Positions 20,525 through 30,905 of a DNA stretch of 64,000 bases are shown here, piece by piece; within the stretch, counting starts at the first letter, position 1; each line of letters opens with the position of its first letter. The DNA is from Diphasiastrum complanatum. Taxonomy: Eukaryota > Streptophyta > Lycopodiopsida > Lycopodiales > Lycopodiaceae. The stretch covers positions 9,856,665 to 9,920,664 of the forward strand of contig CM055115.1 in the NCBI GenBank assembly GCA_029204225.1, read 5' to 3'. The notes under the pieces were generated by a model. The model did no database searches, had not been told where the DNA came from, and saw only the letters and a list, made by a program, of their open reading frames with translations. The position numbers and the translations under genes are program-made.

Positions 20525-23500
20525 ATGGCTACAAATGGAGGCTACATGTTGGAAAGCAATGATAGGCTTACCTCCCTCAACTATTCTACTTGGAAAGTAA
20601 GGATGGAGTCTTTGCTTGAGATGAATGAGTTGATGGATATTGTTGTAGGTGTGGAGGAGAGACCTTTGGCACCTCAAGAACAATTGAGGTATGACAAGAG
20701 GGCAAAGAAAGCCCTTCACATGATCAAGATGAATGTGACAAATGAGCTTATCAAAGAGGTTGGTAAGTGCACATCATCTAGTGAAGCTTGGGAAGCCTTG
20801 AAGAAGGTTTATGAATCCAAGTCTACTTCTAGAGTGTTGACTTTAAGAAGGCAAATCTTTTCTTGTATGCAAAAGAAGAGTGAGAGTGGACATGCTTTTG
20901 TTTTGAGAGTTAAAGCATTGAATGATGAGTTAGCATGCATTAATGATGGCATAAATAATGAGGAGCTTGTTCAAGTGATTCTCAATGGCTTGTTGGATGA
21001 TCATGCTAATCTTGTTCAAAGTTATGCTATCCAAAAATGTTTACCAAGTGTTGGAGACTTGCAAGAGGTCTTGTTGGCTGAAGAATTCAGGTTGCAAGCA
21101 AGAGTGGGAGCATCTTCTACATCTCAAGGAGGAGAAGAGGAGGCAATGTTCTCTAAAGGCAAGTTCAAGGGCAAAGGTAAAAGCAATTGGTCTAAAGGGC
21201 AAGACCAAGGTGAGCACTCTACTTTTGGCAAAAAGAAGGATAGATCTAAGCTAAAATGTTTCTATTGTGGAGTCAAAGGGCATTTTGCTAGTGATTGTTT
21301 CAAGAAAAAGAGGGATCAAGGGGAAAAGCAAACCAATCTAACTATTGATGAGGGTGGGGATGAGCTTCTTTCAAATGATGCTTTTGTTATGTCATCTTGC
21401 TTGTTGGCTAATCATGGAGACATTGATCCTTGGTGGATTGATAGTGGAGCCACTTCTCATATGACATATCATAAAGAGTATTTTTCATCTTTAATGGCAT
21501 TTGATGGTGATAGGAAGGTAATCTATACCGCAAATGATGGTGAGTGTACAATCAAGGGGATTGGCACAATTCCTATTTCACTTTCTACAAATAGGAATAT
21601 AGAATTGAAAGATGTTTTGCTCATTCCATCCATTACCAAGAACTTACTTAGTGTAAGCCAAATGCTTGACAAAGGATTCAAAGTTGAGTTTGATGGTGAT
21701 GCTTGCTTGATCAAAAAGGGGTGTAGTATCATTGCAAAAGGGAAAAGGCAAGGGAAATTGTTCAAGCTTGATGCATGTGTTGTTGCTAACCAAGTTGGAT
21801 GCATGGCAAATGAACAAATGTCAATTCAAGAGGTATGGCATAAAAGGATGGGACATCTCAACTACAAGGCCTTGGAGGTAATAGCCAAAAAGGAGGTAGT
21901 AAGGGGACTTCCCAAGTCTCTTACTTGCTTGAATCATGTTTGTGAAGAATGTGCTTTGTCTAAATCACATAGATTGCCATATACTAGATCTATATCTAGA
22001 TCTAAGATGCCTTTTTCTCTCTTGCATTCGGATATTCATGGTGTTACTACAATTAGCAATGGAGGTGCTAAGATGTATGTAACTTTCATTGATGATTTTA
22101 GTAGATTTTGTTGGGTTTATCTACTAAAGAGCAAGGATGAGGTGTTTGATGTGTTTGTCAAGTTCAAAGTTGCTATTGAGACTCAATTTACAACCAAAAT
22201 CAAATGCTTGAGGAGCGACAATGGTGGTGAATACATTTCTAACAAATTCAAAGCCTTTTGCGATGAGCATGGGATCAAGAGGGAGTACACATGTCCAAGA
22301 ACACCACAACAAAATGGAGTGGCCGAGAGGAAGAATAGAACCTTGTGTGAGAGTGCAAAGGCAATGAGATTGAATGCTAATCTTCCTAAACCTTTTTGGA
22401 GTGATGCTTTGTTGTGTGCAAATTTCCTATGCAATAGATGGCCAAGTGTTGTATTGGAAGGAAAAACCCCTTTTGAAGCTTTGTTTGGTACGAAGCCTAA
22501 TGTCAAGTTTCTAAGAACTTTTGGATGCATTTGCTACTTCAACATTACTCTTGATGATAGAACTAAGGAGGATCCATCTTCAAGAAAGGGCATTTTTGTT
22601 GGTTATAGTGAAGTAAGCAAAGCATATAGGATTTATGTTCCTTCAATCAAGAAAGTGTTCACAAGTAGGGATGTCATTTTTGATGAAAGTAACATTCCAA
22701 AAGTTGTTTCAAGTGATGATGGTGTTGTTGCAACTAATGTGCTTGATGACAATGGAGTTGATGACACATTGGATGTGGATGTTGAAGAAGCCTCTTCAAG
22801 TCAAATTCCAAGGAGAACTCCAAGGCATAAAGTGAAACCCTCAAGGCTCACTTATGATGGCAAAGGTAAGCAAGTGGTGGATGGATCCAACTATGCTTTC
22901 CTAACTTCTTTTGATGTACCTTCATGTGTAGATGAAGCAAGGCAAAAAGAGGAATGGATCCAAGCAATGGATCTTGAGTTTGAAGCACTTATGAAGAACA
23001 ACACATGGAGATTGGTGGAGCTTCCAAAGGGCAAAAGTGCAATTGGATGCAAATGGATCTTCAAGGTAAAGACAAATCAAGATGGATCTATCAACAAGTT
23101 CAAGGCAAGGTTGGTGGCTAAAGGTTATGCTCAAGAGCATGGCATTGACTATGAGGAAACCTTTGCACCCGTGGCAAAGATGGTGAGCATAAGAGTAATC
23201 ATTTCCCTTGCAACTCTTTATGGATGGGATCTTTGGCAATTAGACATTTCTAATGCTTTCTTGAATGGAGATCTTGAAGAGGAAGTCTACATGGAGCAAC
23301 CCGAGAGCTATGTTTCTCATAGCAAGCCTAATCATGTGTGTTTTCTACAAAAAAGTTTGTATGGTCTTAAGCAAGCACCAAGGAGTTGGTATGCTAGGCT
23401 TAACTCTTTTCTACTTTCTCAAAACTTCACTATGAGTGAGTATGATCATTCACTTTACTTTAGAATTAGTGCTAATGATGTTACAATCCTTCTAATTTAT

Positions 23501-24475
23501 GTGGATGACATTATTTTAAGTGGAGGGAACAAGGAAGATATAGAAGATATCAAGAAAGCACTAAAAAAGGAATTTGAAGTGCATGATCTTGGTCTTTTGA
23601 GCTATATCTTAGGAATAGAAGTAATTAGAACTTCTCAAATCACTTTTATTTCACAAGAGAAGTATGCTATTTCTATTCTCAATAGATTTCATATGGTAGA
23701 TGCAAATCCTATTGATACACCTATGGAATCACATGTAAAGCTAACTATAAGAGGTAATGAAAGATCCTTCGAGGACATTACTCTCTATAGGAAGCTAATA
23801 GGTTCTCTTATATATCTAACCATCACAAGACCTGATTTATCTTATTGTGTTGGTAGATTAAGCCAATTCATGCAAGATCCTAGCATAGAACATTGGAAAC
23901 TAGGAAAGAGGATCTTGAGATACATCTCGGGAACAAAAGATTTTGGCATTGTTTATAGAGGCTCATCACCTAACTTATTTGGTTTTTCAGATTCAGATTT
24001 TGCAGGAGACCTTATGGATAGAAAATCCATAAATGCACATGCTATTTTCATAGGTGATGGAGCTATCTCATGGATGTCGAAGAAACAAGCAACTATATCA
24101 CTTTCTTCTAGTGAGGCCGAGTACAAAGCTTTGACATCATGCACAAAGGAGATGGTGTGGATCAAGAGGATGATTATGGAGCTTCAATTGCTGGATTTTT
24201 CAGAGAGTCCAATCATCTTTTGTGACAACCTTTCAGCCCAAAGTCTAGCAAGCAATCCGGTTTTCCATGCAAGGAGCAAACATATCGAGGTGGCTTACCA
24301 TTTTGTGAGAGAACAAGTGTTGGCAAAAGAGATCAAGCTTGAACATGTCCCATCAAAGGAATGTGTGGCTGATATCTTTACCAAAGCATTGGGAAAGGAC
24401 TTATTTTTCAAGCATAGAACAAGTCTTGGTGTACTTTCTAAATCTATGCTAAAACTAGTTGAAGAGGGAGTGTGA
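20525..24475 (+). CDS. Gag-Pol polyprotein of Copia-1, 1316 aa, intact
   Basis: One uninterrupted frame encoding the whole retrotransposition machinery. Gag helical region about 20-190; zinc knuckle CFYCGVKGHFASDC (C245, C248, H253, C258); aspartic protease WIDSGATSHM with D306; integrase zinc domain H439, H444, C473, C476; integrase core D503, D565, E601 (35 residues between the last two); RT with LDISNAFLNGD (D907) and YVDD (D994, D995); RNase H with D1156, E1197 and D1234. Total length is normal for plant copia. There is no frameshift between Gag and Pol, so Gag excess must come from another mechanism. Codon use is AT-rich. The stop TGA (24473-24475) lies inside the 3' LTR. Family call is certain; the copia lineage I leave open. 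Confidence 0.97.
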   Translation: MATNGGYMLESNDRLTSLNYSTWKVRMESLLEMNELMDIVVGVEERPLAPQEQLRYDKRAKKALHMIKMNVTNELIKEVGKCTSSSEAWEALKKVYESKSTSRVLTLRRQIFSCMQKKSESGHAFVLRVKALNDELACINDGINNEELVQVILNGLLDDHANLVQSYAIQKCLPSVGDLQEVLLAEEFRLQARVGASSTSQGGEEEAMFSKGKFKGKGKSNWSKGQDQGEHSTFGKKKDRSKLKCFYCGVKGHFASDCFKKKRDQGEKQTNLTIDEGGDELLSNDAFVMSSCLLANHGDIDPWWIDSGATSHMTYHKEYFSSLMAFDGDRKVIYTANDGECTIKGIGTIPISLSTNRNIELKDVLLIPSITKNLLSVSQMLDKGFKVEFDGDACLIKKGCSIIAKGKRQGKLFKLDACVVANQVGCMANEQMSIQEVWHKRMGHLNYKALEVIAKKEVVRGLPKSLTCLNHVCEECALSKSHRLPYTRSISRSKMPFSLLHSDIHGVTTISNGGAKMYVTFIDDFSRFCWVYLLKSKDEVFDVFVKFKVAIETQFTTKIKCLRSDNGGEYISNKFKAFCDEHGIKREYTCPRTPQQNGVAERKNRTLCESAKAMRLNANLPKPFWSDALLCANFLCNRWPSVVLEGKTPFEALFGTKPNVKFLRTFGCICYFNITLDDRTKEDPSSRKGIFVGYSEVSKAYRIYVPSIKKVFTSRDVIFDESNIPKVVSSDDGVVATNVLDDNGVDDTLDVDVEEASSSQIPRRTPRHKVKPSRLTYDGKGKQVVDGSNYAFLTSFDVPSCVDEARQKEEWIQAMDLEFEALMKNNTWRLVELPKGKSAIGCKWIFKVKTNQDGSINKFKARLVAKGYAQEHGIDYEETFAPVAKMVSIRVIISLATLYGWDLWQLDISNAFLNGDLEEEVYMEQPESYVSHSKPNHVCFLQKSLYGLKQAPRSWYARLNSFLLSQNFTMSEYDHSLYFRISANDVTILLIYVDDIILSGGNKEDIEDIKKALKKEFEVHDLGLLSYILGIEVIRTSQITFISQEKYAISILNRFHMVDANPIDTPMESHVKLTIRGNERSFEDITLYRKLIGSLIYLTITRPDLSYCVGRLSQFMQDPSIEHWKLGKRILRYISGTKDFGIVYRGSSPNLFGFSDSDFAGDLMDRKSINAHAIFIGDGAISWMSKKQATISLSSSEAEYKALTSCTKEMVWIKRMIMELQLLDFSESPIIFCDNLSAQSLASNPVFHARSKHIEVAYHFVREQVLAKEIKLEHVPSKECVADIFTKALGKDLFFKHRTSLGVLSKSMLKLVEEGV
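24461..24470 (+). promoter_or_regulatory. Copia-1 polypurine tract
   Basis: GAAGAGGGAG directly abuts the 3' LTR and doubles as codons for the last residues (..EEG) of Pol. It would prime plus-strand DNA. Confidence 0.85.
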
Positions 24476-25123
24476 AAAATTGTCAACTAGTAGTATTTTC
24501 CTAACTTGAGATTTTGTAGGCCTATGGCCAAATAAAAGTTAGAGATAGGTTCATACATGTATGTAGAGGCCCAAAGTATGTGTACACTACTTTTGAGGTC
24601 ACATTAATTAGAGGAGGTCGAGTGTGGAGCTCTTCTATTGGCTCATAATTTGGTGCATTCCTATTTGACCAAATTTCTAGGTAGATGGGTGAATCCTATT
24701 GGACCCCAATTTTAGCCTATCATAAGACAAGTGGCCAAGAGGCACTATGGCTGCTATAAATAGCCATCTCCACGAGTATGTACACATCTCATTTTCATTC
24801 TATTGAATGAATGTTATGCTCTTTGAAGATCCATCTTCTTCTCTCTCACTTTTTTGTTCATATCTTGCATTCTAGCCACTAGAATTGTGATTTCTTTGTT
24901 GCTATGGCTTCACACGTGTGAAATGCAGGTTGTAGGCTCTGAAGTACGGACAGGGACAGCAAGTTTCTGTTTGTGGAAGCTTATGATCAGATCTTGATGT
25001 TTAGTTGATGTTTAGTATGCTTAACATCACAATTTCTATCATTTTTTCAATCTAGATGTGCATAACTTCCATGGCCAAGATCTTTATGAAACTTTAGCAT
25101 CTTTTGGATCTGAGTTTTTCACA
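24471..25123 (+). repeat. Copia-1 3' LTR
   Basis: Same 653 bp as the 5' LTR with one visible substitution. The first five bases supply the final Val codon end and stop of Pol. Followed by target duplication AGCTT. Confidence 0.95.
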
Positions 25124-25509
25124 AGCTTTACCGTCCTTTGATTTCCACTTTGAGTCGTCGTCTTCAGGTTTTACTTCTGTACCTGTAACAACATCTCATA
25201 ATTCACTGGCAACTAGCAAGGTCTTCATCTTAAATTTCCACAAATGATAATTGGATCCAATCAACTTGTCTGCGATAAGACTGGCTTTACTTTGAGAATT
25301 CATCTGGAACTTAGTTTGTCGATTGTATCGATGATGCTAAGATGTAGTAATCCCAACAATAGGAATCCAATTCTCTGATACTGAAAGATTGGAAAGAACT
25401 GAAGAGTTTGATATCGATTCGATATGGCAAAAAATATCAAGTATTAGAGGTTTCACTCTGATATCATGAAGGAATAAGATAAAGAAGTAGTGAAATAGCT
25501 CTGATACCA
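25124..25509 (-). pseudogene. Copia B Gag N-terminus and primer site
   Basis: Minus strand from ATG near 25303 reads MNSQSKASLIADKLIGSNY followed by HLWKFKMKTLL, the typical copia Gag start. It continues to the Copia-1 insertion at 25128. Upstream lies the leader and the primer site TGGTATCAGAGC (plus 25498-25509). Sequence up to about 25224 is shared with copia A. Confidence 0.75.
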
Positions 25510-26722
25510 TGTCGGAAATAGGTTAGATAATTGTAGAGGAAACTTCCTACTTCCGGTGCATGACTATGCCTATAAAAAATTGAACAAAGTAGTAGTGACG
25601 GGAATCACATTCAATCTTTAGCAACTAACTTTGAAATCGCTAGATACTAAGTGATTACGTAGCCAAACATGAAGTATTGAATTCTCAAAGAATTTTATCG
25701 GTTACAAAGGAAATATAGAGATGCATGCATTCTGACAAATTTTGAACGCAATAAAAGACAGGTATTGATTCATAAAAACAAACTCAGATGCTAATGAGTG
25801 CAAAACATTAGCAGATAGAAACCGCGCACTCTAAGGTGTCTCTGAGTAACTCAGGATAAGTCTGATAACAAGCAGCTATGCTGATAAGCAACAATGCAAT
25901 AGCAACTCTAAAATATAACTCTAAACCTGAGCTAGAATGCTCAAGAGAGTTCAAGCTTAAAAGCTTGATAAAGAGCTAACTTGCAATACTTGCTGATATT
26001 AAACTGCTTACATTAAAACTGTATGAATATGATTGCCTATTTATACTAAGAAATTAGGTCGTCAATTGCAATTGCCAGCTGGCTGGTATCCACTGGCATC
26101 CATCCAGTTCCTTGTCATTGATTGCTGATAAGCAGTGAAATTGGCTATAAACGTTTTGTCTACATAAATGAACCAAATTGTCACTTCTGCAAAAATGAAC
26201 TAAAACAGCCATAGGCAACACTGTCGTAAAAGGCGATAGTATCGGGATTTTGCAAAAAACATGGCAATGCCTTAAAAACTGATTTAGGATTGCCCTACAC
26301 TTTGCCAGAGTCATTTCCTTAACTTTTGAGGCTCTTTGGAGAAAACAAAAAGTGCAACATTTTGTCAAGTGAAAAATGCGATTTTGCATATTTGCTTGCA
26401 AATCCTGACAGGCAAAAAAATGCGAAAAGGTGAATTGCATATTTACACGAGATTCCTGATAGGCAACAACTTTACCAAAAATGAAAAACCGAACCAGCAC
26501 TAAGGTAAAACTCCGTGTATTTCCTGACAGGTGAGAAAGTCGAAGTGAGAGAAAATGAAATGCGACACTGTGGTGAAACTTCGTGTAATTTTGCAGATTG
26601 TCTAAAAACACTTGTAAAACTGTAGACTATAAAAGAACTGGGAAAAATCTCAGAACCGAATAAAACAATGGATGAAGATTAAAACCAATTAGTCGATTTG
26701 TGAGAAGGAGAATAATCCAAGA
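25510..26722 (-). repeat. Copia B 5' LTR, about 1.2 kb
   Basis: On the minus strand starts ..TTGGATTATTCTCC at 26722 (first bases TC rather than TG, probably a mutation) and ends CCGACA at 25510, next to the primer site. It matches the 3' LTR stubs at 4800-4875 and 16712-16787 at its 5' end. Short open frames inside (for example 26611-26054) show nothing recognisable. Confidence 0.8.
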
Positions 26723-27140
26723 GCCAGTTCTACCCTAGCTATATTTGTGTCAGATTCTCAGTCTTAGAGTTCGACGAAGTTTATTTCCATAGAATTTGTC
26801 AGAAAAGTTTGATCAGAGAGTTTGTTTTACCAAATATACCACTGTTGAACCTTCGTTGAGTCGCCTTCGTCTAAGGAACCTTCACCAGTTCTAATTTAAG
26901 GTTCTGATTTTCCATATCAAGACTTTGTCAAATTTTGGGTCAAATCTTATTTAGTTTGATTCTGATTTTGAGTATTTTTTCATTTTGAGAAGTATCGATC
27001 AGTTGATCTTAGGAATCTTTTTAATGATATAGGAATCCGATTCTTTTCAAGTGAAAGAGATCTAGCAGAATTAATCTGAGATAGTTTTGATTGAAAAATC
27101 TAGATCCAATCTCATTGTCTACTTGATCTAGTATGTAATA
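26723..27140 (+). other. Leader-like sequence before gypsy gag
   Basis: No coding motif; presumably the 5' untranslated leader of the gypsy element whose gag starts at 27141. Its 5' LTR has been replaced by the copia B LTR at 26722. Confidence 0.4.
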
Positions 27141-28640
27141 ATGGAAACCCCTGGAGGTGCTCCTCAGAAAGTTAATCCAATCATTGTTAGGAGAGCACCC
27201 CGTTTGAATCTACCCAAATACAATGGATTAATAGATCCAATCAAATTTCTTCAGATCTATTTTGAATCTTGTGAAGTCTATGGTGAAGTTTTTCCCCAGG
27301 ATAAACTTAAGCTTTTTTCTATGGCCTTAATTGGTGCAGCACAAGATTGGTACTATAATCAAGATGAAATTGAGAATACAGATTGGGAGACTATCAAACG
27401 AGCCCTTATCACACGGTTCAAACCTCGGAAGTTTATGGAAGACCCTTTCCTACTTCTAAGTAAAATTAAAATGGGGAAGCGGGAAATGGTTCGAGATTAC
27501 GTTGAACGGGTAAAACGACTTAGATCTGAGTGCAAACCTGAGCTGATCAATGAAAATGCCATGATTATGTGATTTTTGTCAGGTCTACCTAAAAGGATCA
27601 TATGTGAGCTAAAACGCCATAATGAGTACGCAATTTTGCAAAATGCTATGGATGATGCAGTACAAGAGGAGGATGAAGATTTAGACGATGAGCCGAATAT
27701 TAGTATGTTGCCTTATACAGCAGGGCAGACCACTACGACATCCACCACTATTGCATCAACGAATGTCAATGCTACTACAGAGATGATGCCCAATGAGTTT
27801 GAGAAACTTGGAAAGAACCAGCAGAAACAGATGGAAAAGTTGCAGTCGCAATTTGATGAGAAGATCGAAGCATTGGAAGATTTCAATGGACAAGCAAACA
27901 AGAAACCTGAGAAGTTTGCTAAGACTTTTCATACCAGGAAAAATGTTTGGTGTTCTATTTGTATGGAAAATCACATAGTAAATGAGTGTCCTCAATTGAA
28001 AAAATGAATGAAAATCAGTATATGCCATTTGTGTAATTTGCCTGATCATGAGACTGCCTTTTGCAACTTCAATACTCATATAATTCAGCAACGGTATGCC
28101 TAGATAGGATATCGAAAACCACATTATGGAGGAAATCCAACAGCTAGACCTCGTCAATCTGCTCTTGGATACCTGGAACGATTAGTCTTACCTACCCCAC
28201 CAAAGCACCCCACTCCTCCTTCCAATTTGATAGAACCAGAATCTTAAAGAGGTACCAAGCAATGGAATTATAGTAATGATCATAAAGGTGGATCTTCAGA
28301 ATAGTATGCTATTTATGCTATCGCGCAACAACAAGCATCTAGGAACTGGACCAGAGCACCACTTGGATGCTTTGCATGTGGAGAAAATCACAGAGTTGCA
28401 GAATGTCCAAACAAAGACAAATTTGTAAATTTGATAACAATCAAGCAAAGACCAACAGCTCAGAACAAACCAAGTGTACCCTTGATGGTGGTTACCAGAG
28501 CACAGAAGCAGAAAGAACTTGTAGCAATTCTAGTACCTACTGATTCTATACCATTAACTGATATACCAACAACATCTGGAGTCTATCCAAATTTTCATGC
28601 AGAAAAAAAGAAGATATCAGGATATGAGCCAGTGTATTAA
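27141..28640 (+). pseudogene. Ty3/gypsy Gag with three zinc knuckles and five in-frame stops
   Basis: A single reading frame of about 500 codons. It starts METPGGAPQKVNPI, contains the Gag core (FSMALIGAAQDWYYNQ, then DWETIKRALITRF) and three CX2CX4HX4C knuckles: CSICMENHIVNEC, CHLCNLPDHETAFC and CFACGENHRVAEC. Stops lie at 27570, 28005 and about 28101, 28245 and 28302. No frameshift separates them, and every one fits C-to-T at a CGA, CAG or CAA codon. A poly-acidic linker (EEDEDLDDE) lies between core and knuckles. Three knuckles is more than the usual one or two. Confidence 0.85.
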
Positions 28641-29175
28641 ACATTTGCAAGAAGAAGAGGAGCTTGAAGCTGCTAGAGCAACAACCGAAGTTCATTCTTC
28701 ACCAGTACAACCACCGAACAATCCACGCATGGATATGAATGCTTAGTTGCATCATCATGAAGAACCCTTCAAGATGACTGAACCGGAAGCACCGCAAACA
28801 GAACTGCTCATGAATATTTTTTCTAGTAAGATCAATATTTCATTGGGAGAGTTCCCAAAGTTGGTTCCAAAAGCAAAAAAAGTATCAGCACAAAAGTTAA
28901 CTCAAGTTGAACCAAAAGTCCATCAAGAACCACTTTTTTGTGTCGGATTTGAAGAATCTAATAAAGTACTCCATGTCGGAGCAGCTTGATAAAGTGAACA
29001 AAAAAATATCACCCTGCCAATACAGCATAGGCAATTTTTTAAAGAAGTAGCCGTGATAGATGGCGGTTCGAGAGTTAACCTGATTTCTACAAAGCTATGT
29101 GCAAAATGGGGCCTTACAAAGATAAAACCTGCGACTTCTGCTATTAAGTCAATGAACTTGCCAATTGTCGCCAAG
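28641..29175 (+). pseudogene. Gypsy protease region
   Basis: The frame shifts after Gag: 28747-28989 reads as a linker, then VAVIDGGSRVNLISTKLC (about 29050-29100) is the retropepsin active-site region with D-G-G in place of D-S/T-G. Readable to about 29170, where minus-strand copia sequence takes over. RT and RNase H of this element are not present. Confidence 0.7.
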
Positions 29176-30060
29176 GTGAATGTACTTCTTGGCACTATAT
29201 GGTGTATAGGACTCGAAAGAACCAATGAGGCTGGTCATATGCTGAGTGGCACCAAAATCTAGGAACCAAGAATTGTCGTTGGATGCTCCTTGATGGTTGG
29301 TCATGAAGGCATCATGATCAACTTAGTGAATGAGTTGTGAAACTTGTGTAGCTGCTTGATTTGATTGTCCCTTGTTGTTATTCTTTGCTTGTAGTATTCG
29401 GAAGTCTTGAATCTCATGGTTGTTTCTCTTGGAGTATCTACAAATTTGATTGTTCTTTGTGTTGTGTTGGTTTGTGGTCTTGCTTTGATTGCTTCGGGCC
29501 TTTCTTCTTCTTCTGCTTAGTCGTGCCTTTGTTGGTGTACAAGGAATGAGAATTAGTTGAGGAACTAGAAGATTCGTTTCTCTGCATATCTTTCTACAAC
29601 AATATGACTCTTGAAAGAGTCAGCTCTGGATGCATCGTGATGATCATCACCTAGCTGTCATATGAGCTTGGCAAGATTGTAAGCAGTTGCATTAATGTGT
29701 CTTGATTGTCTATGACAGATCTGACAATGGCCATTTGCTTCAACAGGTTCTTGAATTCGTTGATGTGATTCTATAGAGAATCGCCATTCGCCATCTTGAG
29801 GGAGTACAGTTTCTTCCTGAGATGTAGCTCGGAAGGTATATCGCACACTTCGTATAATGTGCTCAAGGTGTCCCAGAGCTTTCATATGGAGATTGCTACT
29901 TCGTCAGCTTCGGGTATTCCCTCTGCACCTATAGCATCATACAACTCCTTAGCCATTAGCACGATTCTCATCTTAAATTTCCATAGATGGTAATTAGCTC
30001 CATCAATCTTGACCATGATAGGACTGGATTTCCCTTGGGATTCCAGTTGGGAAAATTAGT
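29176..30060 (-). pseudogene. Copia G Gag and protease start
   Basis: On minus, broken frames read NEFKNLLKQMAIVRSVID and LTILPSSYDS (the Gag body), SLYTNKGTTKQKKKKGPKQS (basic tail), then SWFLDFGATQHMTS at about 29245, where the protease DSGA is DFGA. It ends in SFESYTPYSAKKY. Stops interrupt it several times. Confidence 0.75.
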
Positions 30061-30251
30061 CTAGGTGATAGGAGTAACTATCAGTGACTTAAGTATGAAA
30101 ATTTGGTGCTAAATTATAGAACAAGATGACAATCACTCTATCGGCTAGTAGAGTCTTGTTTCTGTGGAAGCTTATCAGGCTATAGAAATCGCTTTGAAAT
30201 GGAACCACTTAAGGAATTGGAGAGGTTCTGATATCTTTCGCTCTGATACCA

Positions 30252-30905
30252 TGTCGGATAAATAGATGAAATGGGAGGATCAATCCCTTCAAATTCTCTA
30301 AGTGCATGCACTATTGGTGGCTTAGTAGGCAAACACAAGAACATAATAATTTTAGAGCTTCCAATGCATGGTGGTAATAGAAGCGAAGAGCAAATAACCA
30401 GACAAATCAATTAGATGGCAAAAAATAGAAAAGCATTGCAGTATTGACACAAATCTGAACACAAAGCTAATCACAATCTGTAAAAGGTTATGAACCTATT
30501 ATTGACAATCTATCTAAAAGAAAGAATCAATGCGTAAAAGCATCTACAATGTCTATCTACCGTGTACTCCATCCTCTCAATCTATATACAAATTTTTTAG
30601 GTGTGCAGATGAAGAAGGTACAAAAGTGTTTGTGCTGTCTGTAGGAGATTGTTTGTCCAATGCCTTAGAAAATCGTTTGTAGGGTACCTTCGTCTTTTTG
30701 TAAGGGCACCATCGTCATTTGTCTTCGCAAAAAATACGAAGGTGGGACTTTGTCATATTTTTCGCCTGCTAAATCTCCTTGTATTTATGTAGATTATGCA
30801 ACTGTCGTATTTTTGGCTTGCCAGAAATCGTGAGTAAAAATGCAGCAGCATGAATGGAGGCAAAATAACATAGGATTTAGGAGAGTAGAGAAAATAACTC
30901 CAACA
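30252..30905 (-). repeat. Copia G 5' LTR
   Basis: On minus starts TGTTGGAGTTATTTTCTC at 30905 and ends TTATCCGACA at 30252, next to the primer site; 654 bp. A fragment of the same LTR (about 30307-30415) recurs at 52945-53050. Confidence 0.8.

Larger units (their letters stand above)
19263..25123 (+). mobile_element. Copia-1: full-length Ty1/copia retrotransposon, 5861 bp
   Basis: LTRs 19263-19915 and 24471-25123 (653 bp each, TG..CA) flank an internal region with primer site, leader, one 1316-codon Gag-Pol and a purine tract. A perfect 5-bp target duplication AGCTT lies at 19258-19262 and 25124-25128. The LTRs differ at a single position that I can see (T at 19659, G at 24867), which indicates a very recent insertion. 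It sits in the gag of copia B; copia A at about 7346 shows the empty site. Coding capacity looks complete. Sister copy: 32151-37992. Confidence 0.97.
16712..26722 (-). mobile_element. Copia B: RT-deleted copia, split by Copia-1
   Basis: Minus-strand element with 5' LTR 25510-26722, primer site 25498-25509, gag from about 25303, then after the 5.86-kb Copia-1 insertion the rest of gag, protease, integrase, RNase H and a ~75-bp 3' LTR stub (16787 leftwards). It lacks the RT core, as does copia A. The stub and the full 5' LTR agree at TTATTCTCCTTCT and CACAGTGTCACATTTCATTTTC with an internal deletion. It is about 98% alike to copia A by eye over the shared part, including identical junctions to gypsy sequence. 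Confidence 0.85.
29176..30905 (-). mobile_element. Copia G: 5' part of a minus-strand copia
   Basis: 5' LTR 30252-30905, primer site 30241-30251 (CTCTGATACCA on plus), gag with several stops, and the start of protease at the left edge. It is truncated at about 29176 inside protease. It interrupts a plus-strand gypsy (gag/protease left, integrase right). Gag-tail similarity (..SHSLYTNKG) shows it is related to copia A/B. Confidence 0.8.

Noticed and set aside
20504-20719. Minus-strand and other small ORFs across Copia-1/2
   Set aside because: Antisense or out-of-frame shadows of the 1316-codon Gag-Pol, present identically in both copies.
26054-26611. 185-aa minus-strand ORF
   Set aside because: Lies wholly within the copia B 5' LTR, shows no motif, and has no comparable open copy elsewhere in the window to support it.
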